A stretch of DNA of 64,000 nt. It comes from Burkholderia sp. OK233. GTDB taxonomy: Bacteria; Pseudomonadota; Gammaproteobacteria; Burkholderiales; Burkholderiaceae. Position numbers and translations under genes: made by a program. Below are positions 17,077 to 25,926 of the stretch, piece after piece. Positions within the stretch are counted from its first letter, which is position 1. The number at the start of each line of letters is the position of its first letter. The notes below the pieces were generated by a model. It was not told the DNA's origin and ran no database searches. It was given only the letters and a program-made list of their open reading frames with translations. Location: contig NZ_OCSR01000002.1 in NCBI RefSeq assembly GCF_900230185.1, positions 3,906,001 to 3,970,000 on the forward strand, written 5' to 3'.

Positions 17077-18162
17077 TCACATTTTCACGTCGATCCGTCC
17101 ATAAACGCCATCGGCTTCGTCGTTAGGCCCCGCAGCAAAAAACAGCGTGTTGGTCGGCTGATTATCGAGTCCGTTGCCGAACGCGATACCCCAAAGCCCC
17201 GGTTGCACGAACGTGGTTCCGTTCGACAGGTTGACGGTGCCGAGGGATTGCCCGCTTGCCGGATCGAAAGCGTTGATCGTGCCGTCGCCGAAATTGCCGA
17301 TCAATATGTCGCCGCTGAAGCGGCCGAAGTTGCCCGGCGCCTGTGCGACGCCCCATGGTGCGTTCAGGGGACCGGCCGACGCGAAGCGCTGCAGTAGCTT
17401 GCCGCCCGTATCGAATACGTCGACGAAGCCGAGCCCAGGGCCGTCGACGTTGTCATGCGCGACTGCATTCTGTTTGGCGTAGGTCACGAAGAGTTTTCCG
17501 CCGATTGCCTGTATGCCGAACGGCGCAAAACCTACCGGCAGCGCAGCGTCCTGAAAGTTGCCGGACATGGGGACCTTCGCGAAGTTCTTGTCGAACACGT
17601 CGATCTTGTTGTTGTGGAAATCGGTGGCATAGAGGAAGTTCGCCGTGCCATTGCTGGCGAGGGCGAGCCCCTTGTAGACCGCGCCGCCGCTACCGTCGTC
17701 GAACATGACGATCGCGTTCGCGGGCGCGACCGCCGGCGCCCATGCGGTGATCGTGCCGCCTTCGCCGGAAAAGATAAAGGCGCCTACGCCGGTCTTGCCG
17801 CCCTGAGTGACCGTGAAATCCGTCGTGCCGTTGAATACGATGCCGGTCGGATTTGCCGGGCCGCTGATTCCGTTCGGAATGCTGACGACCAGGGACTGAG
17901 GCACGCCATTGCCGTCATAGAGTGTGGCGACGGAGGTCCCGTTGTCGGCAACCCAGACGAAACCCTTTGGATTGAACGCGACGCCCCATCCGTTTTTCAG
18001 ATTAGGGTCGGTGTGCGGCGCGGAGACCGCGCCGTCGGAGACCAGCACGGTCGAGGTAAACGACTGCACGTTGATAGATCCGGAGCTGCCGCCGCACGCG
18101 ACAAGACTCGTCAAAGCCGCGGCGCTCACCACAGCGCCCAACACTGTAAGCACAGACTTCAT
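17077..18162 (-). CDS. TIGR03118 family lipoprotein, NHL/beta-propeller-like
   Basis: Predicted envelope lipoprotein of 361 residues with lipobox LVAC at about residues 20-23. The mature part is a chain of beta-propeller-like blades: LKNGWGVAFNPKGFVWVADNGTSVATLYDGNG, NPTGIVFNG, LYATDFHNNKIDVFD, APFGIQAIGGKLFVTYAKQ, GDILIGNFGDGTINAFD and PGLWGIAFGNG. These features match the TIGR03118 family, of unknown function and common in Burkholderia and other soil bacteria. ATG 18160-18162 follows GAGAGGTG. It is convergent with the glycosyltransferase-like gene. A role in substrate binding or in the envelope is only a guess. Confidence 0.85.
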   Translation of the reverse strand: MKSVLTVLGAVVSAAALTSLVACGGSSGSINVQSFTSTVLVSDGAVSAPHTDPNLKNGWGVAFNPKGFVWVADNGTSVATLYDGNGVPQSLVVSIPNGISGPANPTGIVFNGTTDFTVTQGGKTGVGAFIFSGEGGTITAWAPAVAPANAIVMFDDGSGGAVYKGLALASNGTANFLYATDFHNNKIDVFDKNFAKVPMSGNFQDAALPVGFAPFGIQAIGGKLFVTYAKQNAVAHDNVDGPGLGFVDVFDTGGKLLQRFASAGPLNAPWGVAQAPGNFGRFSGDILIGNFGDGTINAFDPASGQSLGTVNLSNGTTFVQPGLWGIAFGNGLDNQPTNTLFFAAGPNDEADGVYGRIDVKM

Positions 18163-18284
18163 GACCGCACCTCTCTCAAGACCGATGGTCGTTGCGGTTA
18201 TTGAACGAGGCAGGTGATGGGTTTATTCCTTTGGCGGTTGAACAATTTTGATTTGATCTGACGCGGTATTCAGTTGGCCTTCGT

Positions 18285-19688
18285 TCAGATCGTGCCGAAC
18301 AGTGCCCGGGGACGATCCTTCAGCGTGCCGGTCAACAGTCGTAACGCACTCACGAGTTGATCGCGGCTCGTCGCGCACGCGAGGTTGATCCGCACTCCGT
18401 GCTCGATCTCCGACCTGTCCACGGCAAACGCCGAAGACGGCATCACCACCACGCCGCGTGCTTTCGCATTCGCCGCAAAATCGTCGGCGCGCCACGGTGG
18501 CGGCAGCTTGAGCCACACGAACATGCACGCCGGGTCGGTCTGCAGCAATTCCTGTGGCAACAACTCGCGCGCCAGATCCTGTCGCGCGCGAATTTCGGCA
18601 AGCTGCGCGTCCATGATGTGGCGCGCGGTGCCGTCCTCGATCCAGATCGAAGCGATCAGCATCGACATCGGCGCAGGCATCCACGCGGTGGTGCGCACCG
18701 CCTCCGCACACAGCGCGGAACTGTCCGGCGGACTCAGCAGGTAGCCGAGCCGCAAACCGGGCGCGAGAATCTTCGAGGTCGCGGCGAGATGGAACGTCAG
18801 TTCCGGACACAGGCTCGCAATGGTCGGCAGCCGCTGCGAAACCAGTGGCCCATAAACGTCATCTTCGATGATCGCCACGCCATGCCGCCGTGCAATGTCG
18901 ACGAGCGCCATGCGGCGCTCGAGACTCATCGTCGTCACGGTCGGGTTTTGCAGATTCGGTACGGTGAAGATCGCCTTCACCGGCATGCGGCGGCAGGCAC
19001 GCTCCACCTCGTCGGTCAGCAGGCCGGCGCGGTCGCTCGGAATGCCGACGATCTCGAACTGGAATACCGGAGCCAGCGCTTTCAAGCCGTAGTAGGTGAG
19101 TTGATCGGCGAGGATTACGCCGTCGGTGCCGATCAGGCTGTTCAGCACCGCATACAACCCGTGCTGCGCGCCGCTCGTGACCACCACGTGATCGGGCGCC
19201 GGCGTGAAGCCCGGCGCGGCCATCCAGCGGGCGCCGGCCGCGCGCGCCCAGGCGGGGCCTTGGGGCGGCTGGTATTCCTGCAATTGCGGATAACGCGGAT
19301 CGCGCGGCAATTCCGCCAGCGTGCGCGCGAGGCAGTTCAGGAATTCGCCGGTGGCCGGCCGGTTGACGGTCAGGTCGATCGCCGCGTTGCCGGACGGCTG
19401 CGCAGGCTCGACGCTCGGCATGGCGCCGCCGGTCACGAGCGAGCCGCGCCGTTTGCTGCCGATCACCAGCCCGCGCAACTGCAATTCCTTGTACGCGCGG
19501 GAGACCGTCGACACATTGATGCCCAGTTCGGTAGCCAGTTGCCGCTGCGGCGGCAGGCGGCTGCCCGGCGGATAGACGCCGCTGCGAATCTCGTTCTCGA
19601 TCGAGCTGGACACCTCGACATACGTGGAGCGTTTCGCCTGCGCCGGCGCGCCGTTGGCCCCACGCGCTGTGTCTTTGCCAGAAGCCAT
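18285..19688 (-). CDS. MocR-type regulator: GntR HTH fused to aminotransferase-like domain
   Basis: PLP-dependent transcription factor of the MocR/GabR/PdxR family, 467 residues. The N-terminal winged helix (about 10-85) has YPPGSRLPPQRQLATELG and VSTVSRAYKELQLRGLV. The rest is a class-I aminotransferase fold, with the PLP lysine in LAATSKILAPGLRLGYL. Such proteins sense an amine or PLP derivative and usually control a divergent metabolic gene, here an amino-acid-oxidase-like operon. The start is uncertain: ATG 19688 has GGAG 13 nt upstream, while ATG 19706 has no site; longer frames are not protein-like. A candidate operator lies at 19867-19909. Confidence 0.92.
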   Translation of the reverse strand: MASGKDTARGANGAPAQAKRSTYVEVSSSIENEIRSGVYPPGSRLPPQRQLATELGINVSTVSRAYKELQLRGLVIGSKRRGSLVTGGAMPSVEPAQPSGNAAIDLTVNRPATGEFLNCLARTLAELPRDPRYPQLQEYQPPQGPAWARAAGARWMAAPGFTPAPDHVVVTSGAQHGLYAVLNSLIGTDGVILADQLTYYGLKALAPVFQFEIVGIPSDRAGLLTDEVERACRRMPVKAIFTVPNLQNPTVTTMSLERRMALVDIARRHGVAIIEDDVYGPLVSQRLPTIASLCPELTFHLAATSKILAPGLRLGYLLSPPDSSALCAEAVRTTAWMPAPMSMLIASIWIEDGTARHIMDAQLAEIRARQDLARELLPQELLQTDPACMFVWLKLPPPWRADDFAANAKARGVVVMPSSAFAVDRSEIEHGVRINLACATSRDQLVSALRLLTGTLKDRPRALFGTI

Positions 19689-19866
19689 AAGAACTGATGT
19701 CTCCATACAAAATCGACTTTGTCCGCGATTGTGCGGAATTTTGCCGATTCTATACCAGACAAGCACCGCCGCAACGCCTAAAAGCGGCGCTCCGGAACCG
19801 TTGGCCCGTGGTGGGCCAGTGTTTGCAAGGACTGCGCCATAGACCATCCAGGGAAAATTCCAGGGC

Positions 19867-19909
19867 CACACAATGTGAGTTTTAATTGCACACAAAAAAA
19901 TATTGTGTG
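19867..19909. promoter_or_regulatory. Candidate MocR operator (CACACAA repeats)
   Basis: CACACAA occurs at 19867-19873 and again at 19889-19895, exactly 22 bp apart, and its inverse TTGTGTG is at 19903-19909. The second and third copies form a 7-7-7 inverted repeat with an A-rich spacer. The set lies between the divergent MocR gene and the oxidase operon. MocR proteins commonly bind repeated half-sites on one DNA face, as this spacing would give. Confidence 0.5.
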
Positions 19910-19994
19910 ATTCTGATTGCCAGAGTTTGTCTGGTGGCGTGCGTGCCAAGGTGCCGTCGGACAGTGTCGAGATTCTGTCTGAAGGAGTTTCACG

Positions 19995-20117
19995 ATGAGT
20001 TTTCCGCAGTCTCCTCAAGCCTCACCCGCGCCGAAGCCTGGCGCGCTGGTGCGTGAGCGGCATGCCACGATGCACGCGCTCTCCAGCGACGGCGGCGACA
20101 TGGAAGGACGCAAATGA
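19995..20117 (+). CDS. Forty-residue ORF overlapping the FAD oxidase gene
   Basis: ATG 19995 follows AAGGAG at 19982-19987, a far better ribosome site than the one before the next gene. The frame gives 40 residues, beginning MSFPQSPQASPAPKPGALVR, rich in Pro, Ala and Arg, with no known family. Its TGA (20115-20117) overlaps the ATG of the oxidase gene (20114-20116) in an ATGA junction, the classic arrangement for translational coupling. It may be a leader peptide, or the remnant of a longer first gene of the operon. I see no signal peptide or membrane helix. Confidence 0.5.
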   Translation: MSFPQSPQASPAPKPGALVRERHATMHALSSDGGDMEGRK

Positions 20118-21346
20118 TGCCGGAGATTGCCATCATCGGTGCGGGATTCATCGGCCTCGCGAGCGCTGCGGCGTTGATGCGCGACGGTCATCGGGTCACG
20201 CTGTTCGATCCGGCCGGCGTGGGGCAGGGCGCGTCCTTCGGCAACGCGGGGACCTTCGCGCACTATGCGTGCATTCCGGTCAACAACCCCTCAGTGTTTC
20301 GCGATTTGCCGCGTTTTCTGTTATCGAACGACAGCCCGTTCAGATTGCGTTGGGGGTACCTGCCGCACCTCGCCCCGTGGCTTGCGCGTTTCATGATGAG
20401 CTCGCTGCCGCGGCGCTATGAGGCGAGTGCCACGGCACTCGCGGCGTTGCTCGATTGCGCGCATGACGGTTATGCGCCTCTGCTCGCAGACGCCGAACTC
20501 GCGCGCTTTGTACGCTCGCGCGAGTGCCTTTACCTGTATTCGAACACGGCTTCGTTCGATGCCGCACGTCCTGCACTCGATCTGCGCCGGCAGTTAGGTG
20601 TTGCCTTCGATGTGCTGGGCGGCAGCGATATCCGTGCGCTCGAACCTTCGCTCGCGCCGATATTCGAGCGCGGCGTATTGTTCAGTAACAGTTGGCATTT
20701 CTCCAATCCACAAGGCTTTCTGCAGACGCTTTATCTACAGCTTGCCGATCAGGGGCTGACACTGCAGCGCTCGACTGTCGATGCAGTGCAGCCGTCGGCT
20801 GACGGCGCGAGTGTGACGATTGACGGTACCGCGCGCCGCTTCAGTCACGTCGTAATCGCCACCGGCGCACGCTCCGCCCAGTTCGCCAAACAATGCGGCG
20901 ACCCGGTTCCGCTCGACACGGAGCGGGGCTATCACGTCCGCTTCCCTGGCGCACAGCACCTGGTTTCGCGACCGGTCGGCTGGGCCGAGCGCGGCTTCTA
21001 CATGACACCGATGAGCGACGGCCTGCGCGTTGCGGGCACGGTCGAACTGGCGGGTTTTGGCGACAGGCGCAACCGCTCGCTGATCGATCTGCTGACGTTT
21101 TCTTCGAAACGTGCATTACCCGCGCTCGATACGCCGGATAGCAGCTGGCTCGGGTTCCGTCCGACGCTGCCGGACGGTGTGCCGGTACTCGGACGCTCGC
21201 GCGCGAGCGAACGGGTGATCTACGCATTCGGCCACCAGCATCTCGGACTGACGTTAGCCGGGGTGAGCGGACGCATCGTCGCCGATCTGATCGCGCAGCG
21301 TGCGCCGCCGCTCGATCTCGCGCCTTACTCGGCCACGCGCTTTTGA
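20114..21346 (+). CDS. FAD-dependent D-amino-acid dehydrogenase-like oxidoreductase (DAO family)
   Basis: Flavoprotein of 410 residues in the DadA/DAO family, which oxidises D-amino acids or imino/sec-amine substrates. The N-terminal Rossmann motif is AIIGAGFIGLASAAALMRDGHRVTLFD, followed by GASFGNAGTF, a typical DadA second motif. The C-terminal part has GFRPTLPDGVPVLGRS and HQHLGLTLAGVSGRIVADLI, the second FAD-contact region. Its start overlaps the stop of a 40-codon ORF. It is followed 131 bp later by a LivK-type binding protein, and a divergent MocR regulator lies upstream, so the operon probably takes up and degrades an amino acid or amine. The substrate is unknown. Confidence 0.92.
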   Translation: MMPEIAIIGAGFIGLASAAALMRDGHRVTLFDPAGVGQGASFGNAGTFAHYACIPVNNPSVFRDLPRFLLSNDSPFRLRWGYLPHLAPWLARFMMSSLPRRYEASATALAALLDCAHDGYAPLLADAELARFVRSRECLYLYSNTASFDAARPALDLRRQLGVAFDVLGGSDIRALEPSLAPIFERGVLFSNSWHFSNPQGFLQTLYLQLADQGLTLQRSTVDAVQPSADGASVTIDGTARRFSHVVIATGARSAQFAKQCGDPVPLDTERGYHVRFPGAQHLVSRPVGWAERGFYMTPMSDGLRVAGTVELAGFGDRRNRSLIDLLTFSSKRALPALDTPDSSWLGFRPTLPDGVPVLGRSRASERVIYAFGHQHLGLTLAGVSGRIVADLIAQRAPPLDLAPYSATRF

Positions 21347-21477
21347 GTTTCTTTGAGGCTCTTGCCGCAGGGAGTTTCTCGCTTCATGACAAGCATCGCA
21401 GGACGGTTTCGAGGCGTCGCGCATCGAATCGGCCAACCTACACATCGCGCGACGTTACATCACGCAAGGAGCGCATC

Positions 21478-22629
21478 ATGAATCGCCGCTATTGGCTGTT
21501 GAGTGCCACAGTTTGTGCACTCGTCACGTATATACCGTCTTCGTGGGCGGTCGATCCTGAAATCGTCAAGATCGGTTTCGTCGGGCCGTTGACCGGGCCG
21601 GTCGCGCGAGTCGGTAAAGATTTGCAGTACGGTGCGCAACTCGCCCTCGATGAAGAGAACGCGAAACATCCGGTTATCGGCGGAAAGCCGGTCAAATTCG
21701 TGCTCGATGTGCAGGACGATCAGGCAGACCCGCGCGTGGCGATTCAGGTCGCGCAGAAACTGGTCGACGACGGCGTAGTCGGCGTGATCGGCCACTACAA
21801 CTCGGGATGCAGCATTCCGGCGTCGACGGTCTATCACCAGGCGAACATTGCGATGATTACGCCGGGCTCGACCAATCCGCAACTCACCAAGCAAGGCTAC
21901 AAGAACGTGTTTCGCACCATGGGGCACGACGGCATCGGCGGTGTGGTGGCGGGACATTTCGTGGTGGAGCAGATGAAGGCGAAGCGCATCGGCATCATCG
22001 ACGACCGTACGGCATTCGGGCAAGGGCTCGCGGATGCGTTCGAAAAAGGCGCAAAGGAAGCGAACGGCAATATAGTCGATCGTGAGTTCACGAATGACAA
22101 GGCGGTGGATTTTCGCGCCATCCTGACGACACTCAAGAGCAAGAACGTCGATCTGATTTTTTTCGGCGGCCTGGATGAACAGGGCGCGATGCTGGTCAAA
22201 CAGATGCGCTCACTGGGCATGCAGGCGCAACTATTCGGCGCGGGTGCGCTGAAGAGCAATGCTTTCCTGCAGATCGCCGGCTCGGCGGGTGACGGTACGC
22301 AGGATCTCGAGCCCGGTCCCGCGCTCGACAAGCTGCCCGCCGCGCAGGAGTTCGGCAAGCGCTACAAGGCGCGCTTCAATCAGGATGTCGAACTGTATGC
22401 GCCGTTTGCCTACGACGCCGCGCTCGCCATGATCAAGGCGATTCACGAGGCCGACTCGCTCGATCGCGCCAAGATTGTCGACAGTCTGTCGAAAGTGAAG
22501 GTTACCGGTGTGACCGGCAATATCACCTTTGACCCGTATGGCGATCTGATCAAGCCGCCGTACACGCTGTTCCAGGTCCAGCAAGGACAATGGAAGAGCA
22601 TCAAGACGGTGGGTGGCAGCGGCGTCTAG
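21478..22629 (+). CDS. Branched-chain amino-acid-type ABC transporter substrate-binding protein
   Basis: Periplasmic binding protein of the LivK/LivJ family, 383 residues. A signal peptide is cut near SWA-VDPE (residue 24). The mature part begins IVKIGFVGPLTGPVARVGKD, the standard opening of the family, followed by NSGCSIPASTVYHQANIAMITPGSTNP, the ligand-site loop. ATG 21478 follows AAGGAG. No permease or ATPase genes follow, so it must use a transporter encoded elsewhere. The context (FAD amino-acid oxidase upstream, MocR divergent) suggests that it delivers the substrate of that pathway. It is convergent with the YkgJ gene, 32 bp apart. Confidence 0.95.
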   Translation: MNRRYWLLSATVCALVTYIPSSWAVDPEIVKIGFVGPLTGPVARVGKDLQYGAQLALDEENAKHPVIGGKPVKFVLDVQDDQADPRVAIQVAQKLVDDGVVGVIGHYNSGCSIPASTVYHQANIAMITPGSTNPQLTKQGYKNVFRTMGHDGIGGVVAGHFVVEQMKAKRIGIIDDRTAFGQGLADAFEKGAKEANGNIVDREFTNDKAVDFRAILTTLKSKNVDLIFFGGLDEQGAMLVKQMRSLGMQAQLFGAGALKSNAFLQIAGSAGDGTQDLEPGPALDKLPAAQEFGKRYKARFNQDVELYAPFAYDAALAMIKAIHEADSLDRAKIVDSLSKVKVTGVTGNITFDPYGDLIKPPYTLFQVQQGQWKSIKTVGGSGV

Positions 22630-22661
22630 TTCTGCGCAAGAAGCCGCCGGTGGTTCTGTGT

Positions 22662-23429
22662 TTATGAGGGCGGGAAAAATCCGTGATACCGGGAATTGCC
22701 GGCAGCGGTGGGCCCAGCGAGGTGACCGGTGGCGCCCACCGACAGAAGCGTTTCCAGGGTTCCCGCCCGATTCGACACAAATGTCCATTGCGCGGCCGTG
22801 TCTTGCGATTCCGGCGTCGCGCGGACATCGCGCAGGGCAGTCAACAGCGCTTCGCTATCCGGCGAAATCATGACAAAGCCTTCGTTCGCGAGCGCGGCAT
22901 GGTTCAGTCCCAGTTCGAGGCATACCTGCATGCGCAGCGGCGCCTCGAGCTGATTCGCGCGACGTGACTGCTCGATCTGTTCGACCGTCGTAGCATCGAC
23001 AAGGATTCCGTGCCTTTGCAACGGGGTCTTCTGCCACGCATCTGAAGGACACGCCTTGTTTTCCGGTGCCAGCACGACGAAAGGATTGATTTCAGCGGGA
23101 TAGATCCGGCACACCAGCGGTCTTTGTTCATAGATGCCGCAGCGCATGTCGGCGCCCAGATTGGGGCAGGCTCCATTGAATGCCGCGGCGAGAACGATCG
23201 AGATACGGACCGGCAGGCTTCCGCTCATTGCAGGCGAAGAACGCGCCCGTTTGTAATCAGCTTGCGCATTGCCTGGCTCTGGCTCAACGGGCCACGGTAT
23301 GGCCTCGCAGATGAGTTCCATGTGCCCGCCGCGCTCCAGCCAGGCGATAGCCTCGGCAATCGTCAGCGCCAGGCGCAAATCGTGGCAGCATTTGCCGCAT
23401 GCAGTGCATTCGAAATTGATGTCATTCAC
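22662..23429 (-). CDS. YkgJ family cysteine-cluster protein
   Basis: Soluble protein of 255 residues with the N-terminal C-x2-C-G-K-C-C cluster (Cys8, 11, 14, 15 in ECTACGKCC). It also has the second cluster ACPNLGADMRCGIYEQRPLVCRIYP, which together define the UPF0153/YkgJ family and probably bind zinc or an Fe-S centre. The family's biochemical role is not established. The C-terminal 100 residues are less conserved, with no known domain. The start ATG (23427-23429) leads straight into the cluster, as in relatives. It is convergent with the binding-protein gene and divergent from the HAD gene. Confidence 0.88.
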   Translation of the reverse strand: MNDINFECTACGKCCHDLRLALTIAEAIAWLERGGHMELICEAIPWPVEPEPGNAQADYKRARSSPAMSGSLPVRISIVLAAAFNGACPNLGADMRCGIYEQRPLVCRIYPAEINPFVVLAPENKACPSDAWQKTPLQRHGILVDATTVEQIEQSRRANQLEAPLRMQVCLELGLNHAALANEGFVMISPDSEALLTALRDVRATPESQDTAAQWTFVSNRAGTLETLLSVGATGHLAGPTAAGNSRYHGFFPPS

Positions 23430-23703
23430 GCTAAATCCCTCGCCGCAAAAGTGTACGCGGGTCTTAGTCGAGGCAGAGGGAAAATTCTGACTGTGAATCC
23501 GAGAAATTTTTTCTGCGGACTCGCCGCGCTGCCCAACGTCTCCGCCCGGCGGCGGTTTGCGTCTGTACGCTCGATCTCTTTTCGTTCATGCGGCGCACGG
23601 CGTCGCCGGCCAGCCGAGGCACAATAGAAACAGAGGGTCGTCCGATGGCCTACAGTCGGATGGCATTTTCATTTCTAAAAGCTTTCGATGCGAGGCCGGC
23701 AGC

Positions 23704-24327
23704 ATGACTGCGTCCATCAAGCTGGTCCTGTTCGACATGGAGGGCGTCCTGTCCCACTACGATCGCTCGGCGCGGGTCGATCGTCTGGCGGCAATTTCCG
23801 GCCAGACGCCCGAGGCCGTGCGTCACGCGATCTGGGGATCAGGGCTTGAAACCCGTGCCGACGCGGGGCAGATCAGCGACGACAACTATCTGGCCGCGCT
23901 CGGCGAACTGCTGAACTATCCCGTCAGCCGGGACGACTGGCTGAGTGCGCGCCACGCATCGATCACGCCGGATAAACAGGTGCTCGCGCTCGCCGAACGA
24001 GTCGCCGAACACCACCGGATTGCAGTGCTCACCAACAACTGCCGTCTGCTCACCGACCATATTGGCTTTCTGAATCCACCTGTCGCGCAACTGTTCGGTC
24101 CTCACGTCTATGCGTCCGCCGCGTTTGGCGCAGCGAAGCCAGCCGCTCAAACCTATCTTCGCTGCGTGGAGCAACTGGGTGTTCCAGCGGCCGAAACGCT
24201 CTTCGTCGACGATACGGATGCCAACGTAGCCGGCGCGCGCCACGCCGGTCTGCAGGCCTATCAGTTTGTCAGTGCGGAAGCGTTGTCGGCGGAGCTGGAG
24301 CGTTGCGGATTGATCGAGCGGGCGTAA
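23704..24327 (+). CDS. HAD-superfamily hydrolase
   Basis: Cytoplasmic phosphatase-like protein of 207 residues. Motif I is FDMEGVL with nucleophile Asp11; the second acidic residue is Glu13 instead of the usual Asp, as in some YihX-like members. Motif II is VLTNN, motif III the lysine of GAAKPAAQTYLRC, and motif IV FVDDTDANVAGAR. The cap (about 18-90) is the small helical type of subfamily IA. The substrate is unknown, probably a sugar phosphate or related small ester. ATG 23704 opens directly on the first strand; GCCGGCAGC upstream is a poor ribosome site. It is convergent with the broken LysR gene. Confidence 0.88.
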   Translation: MTASIKLVLFDMEGVLSHYDRSARVDRLAAISGQTPEAVRHAIWGSGLETRADAGQISDDNYLAALGELLNYPVSRDDWLSARHASITPDKQVLALAERVAEHHRIAVLTNNCRLLTDHIGFLNPPVAQLFGPHVYASAAFGAAKPAAQTYLRCVEQLGVPAAETLFVDDTDANVAGARHAGLQAYQFVSAEALSAELERCGLIERA

Positions 24328-25159
24328 CGCGGGCGCGATGCGCGGTTAAGCGTGCGGCTAACCGTGCGGCTAACCGTTGAGATCCGGATTATTCTGCGCG
24401 AGTTCGTGAATCCACTCGCTAAATACCCGCACGCACATGCTCAGCCGACGGTGCGGATACAGCAAGGAAAGTGGCAAGGACGGACAGCGGTAGCCGCCGA
24501 AGAGTTCACGCAACGCGCCGGCCTGAATCGCCTTGGCGACCATGAAACGCGGAACCTGAATTATCCCCAATCCTGCGGTCGCGGACATGACATACACCAG
24601 CCCTTCGTTGACCGCGATGATGCCGTTCACTGTTTTTCTGATTCGCGTTCCATCCACTTCAAACTCGAATGGATAGATACGTCCGGTGCGCGCGGAAAAA
24701 TAATTGACTGCACGATGGCGGTCGAGGTCGTCGGGCGTGGCGGGTTCGCCCATTTGATCGAGATACGCCGGCGCAGCGCAGATAGTCGTGCGGACGCTGC
24801 CGATCGGTCGCACGACGAGGTTCGAGTCGTCGAGAACACCGATCCGTATCACGCAATCGACGCCTTCCTGCACGAGATCGACGTTGCGATCGGCCAGCCC
24901 CAGCTTCACGGTGATGTCGGGGTAGCGCGCATTGAAATCGGGCATGGCGGGCAGCAGCACGTTGGCGGCGAATGTGGCGGACGTGTCGACGCGAATCGTG
25001 CCGCGTGGGTTGAGCCGCTTGTTGGATAACGCGGACTCGGCGTCGGAGACCTCGGCCAGAATGCGCGAGCAGTATTCGTAGTAGAGCGCGCCGTCCTCGG
25101 TAACCTGCACGCTGCGCGTGGTGCGATTCAGCAGGCGTACCCCTAGGGCCTGTTGACAA

Positions 25160-25546
25160 TCAGCAGGTCCAGATGAAAGCAGCGGAGAGCGCAACGAATG
25201 ATGAGAATCGTTCGGAGAGCTTGTCGTAGCGGGTAGCCACGCGACGGAATTGTTTGATGCGACAGAAGAACCGTTCGACCAGATTTCGAGAGGCATACAG
25301 ATGTTCATCCAAAGGACGTTGCTCAACACGATTGGCGCGACTGGGGATGACAGCTTGAATGTCCGCCGATTCCAGATGCTGCAGGATCGCGTTCGAATCG
25401 TAGGCTTTGTCGGCAGCCAGACTGACGGGTTTCAACTCGCCCAGCAAAGGCAGGGCCTCCGGACTGTCTCCAGCCTGTCCGCCCGTCAGATGAAAGCGAG
25501 CGAGCATCCCCAAGCCGTCGACCAGAGCGTGAATCTTGGTGCTCAA
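25160..25546 (-). CDS. IS5-family transposase, second frame (OrfB)
   Basis: C-terminal catalytic part of the transposase, about 128 residues beginning STKIHALVDGLGM in a frame -1 to OrfA. It carries the second Asp in LAADKAYDS and the catalytic Glu in NLVERFFCRIKQFRRVATRYDK, the N-x-x-E...R...YDK pattern of the IS5 family. It is most likely made only as the OrfA-OrfB fusion by frameshifting; the TTG at its own start has no good ribosome site. The TGA (25160-25162) lies just inside the left inverted repeat. Confidence 0.88.
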   Translation of the reverse strand: MSTKIHALVDGLGMLARFHLTGGQAGDSPEALPLLGELKPVSLAADKAYDSNAILQHLESADIQAVIPSRANRVEQRPLDEHLYASRNLVERFFCRIKQFRRVATRYDKLSERFSSFVALSAAFIWTC

Positions 25547-25926
25547 TCCGCCACGCGAGCGCCCGATTGCCTGTTCGCCTTTTTTTTCGCCGCGCCGGCG
25601 GCATGCTGGTGGGCACGCACAATCGTACTGTCAATGAAGACTTCCTCAAGATCCGCGTCGCCCGCAAGCTCGGCGAGTACCGTATGCCATATTTGCGCCC
25701 GCGACCATCTGGCAAAGCGTTGGTACACGCTATTCCACGTTCCAAAATCAGGCGGCAAATCGCGCCATGGGCTGCCAGTGCGCGCGATCCATAGCACGGC
25801 CTCAACAAACAGCCGATTGTCTGCTGCGGTCCGACCCGGGTCGGTGGACTTGCCCGGCAGCAAGGGGGCGATCCGCTCGTATTGGTCATCGCTGAGCATC
25901 AGTCTTGGCATCCTGTTTTTCCGCAA
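25543..25926 (-). CDS. IS5-family transposase, first frame (OrfA)
   Basis: N-terminal part of the DDE transposase, 127 residues. It has the DUF4096/IS5-type helix region MLSDDQYERIAPLLPG and GSPWRDLPPDFGTWNSVYQRF, and the first catalytic Asp in VFIDSTIVRAHQH. It ends shortly after an A8 run (25580-25587, read as AAA AAA AAG). The zero frame contains the heptamer A-AAA-AAG, a known -1 slippery sequence; slipping joins this frame to OrfB and gives a fusion of about 255 residues. Confidence 0.9.
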   Translation of the reverse strand: MRKNRMPRLMLSDDQYERIAPLLPGKSTDPGRTAADNRLFVEAVLWIARTGSPWRDLPPDFGTWNSVYQRFARWSRAQIWHTVLAELAGDADLEEVFIDSTIVRAHQHAAGAAKKKANRQSGARVAD

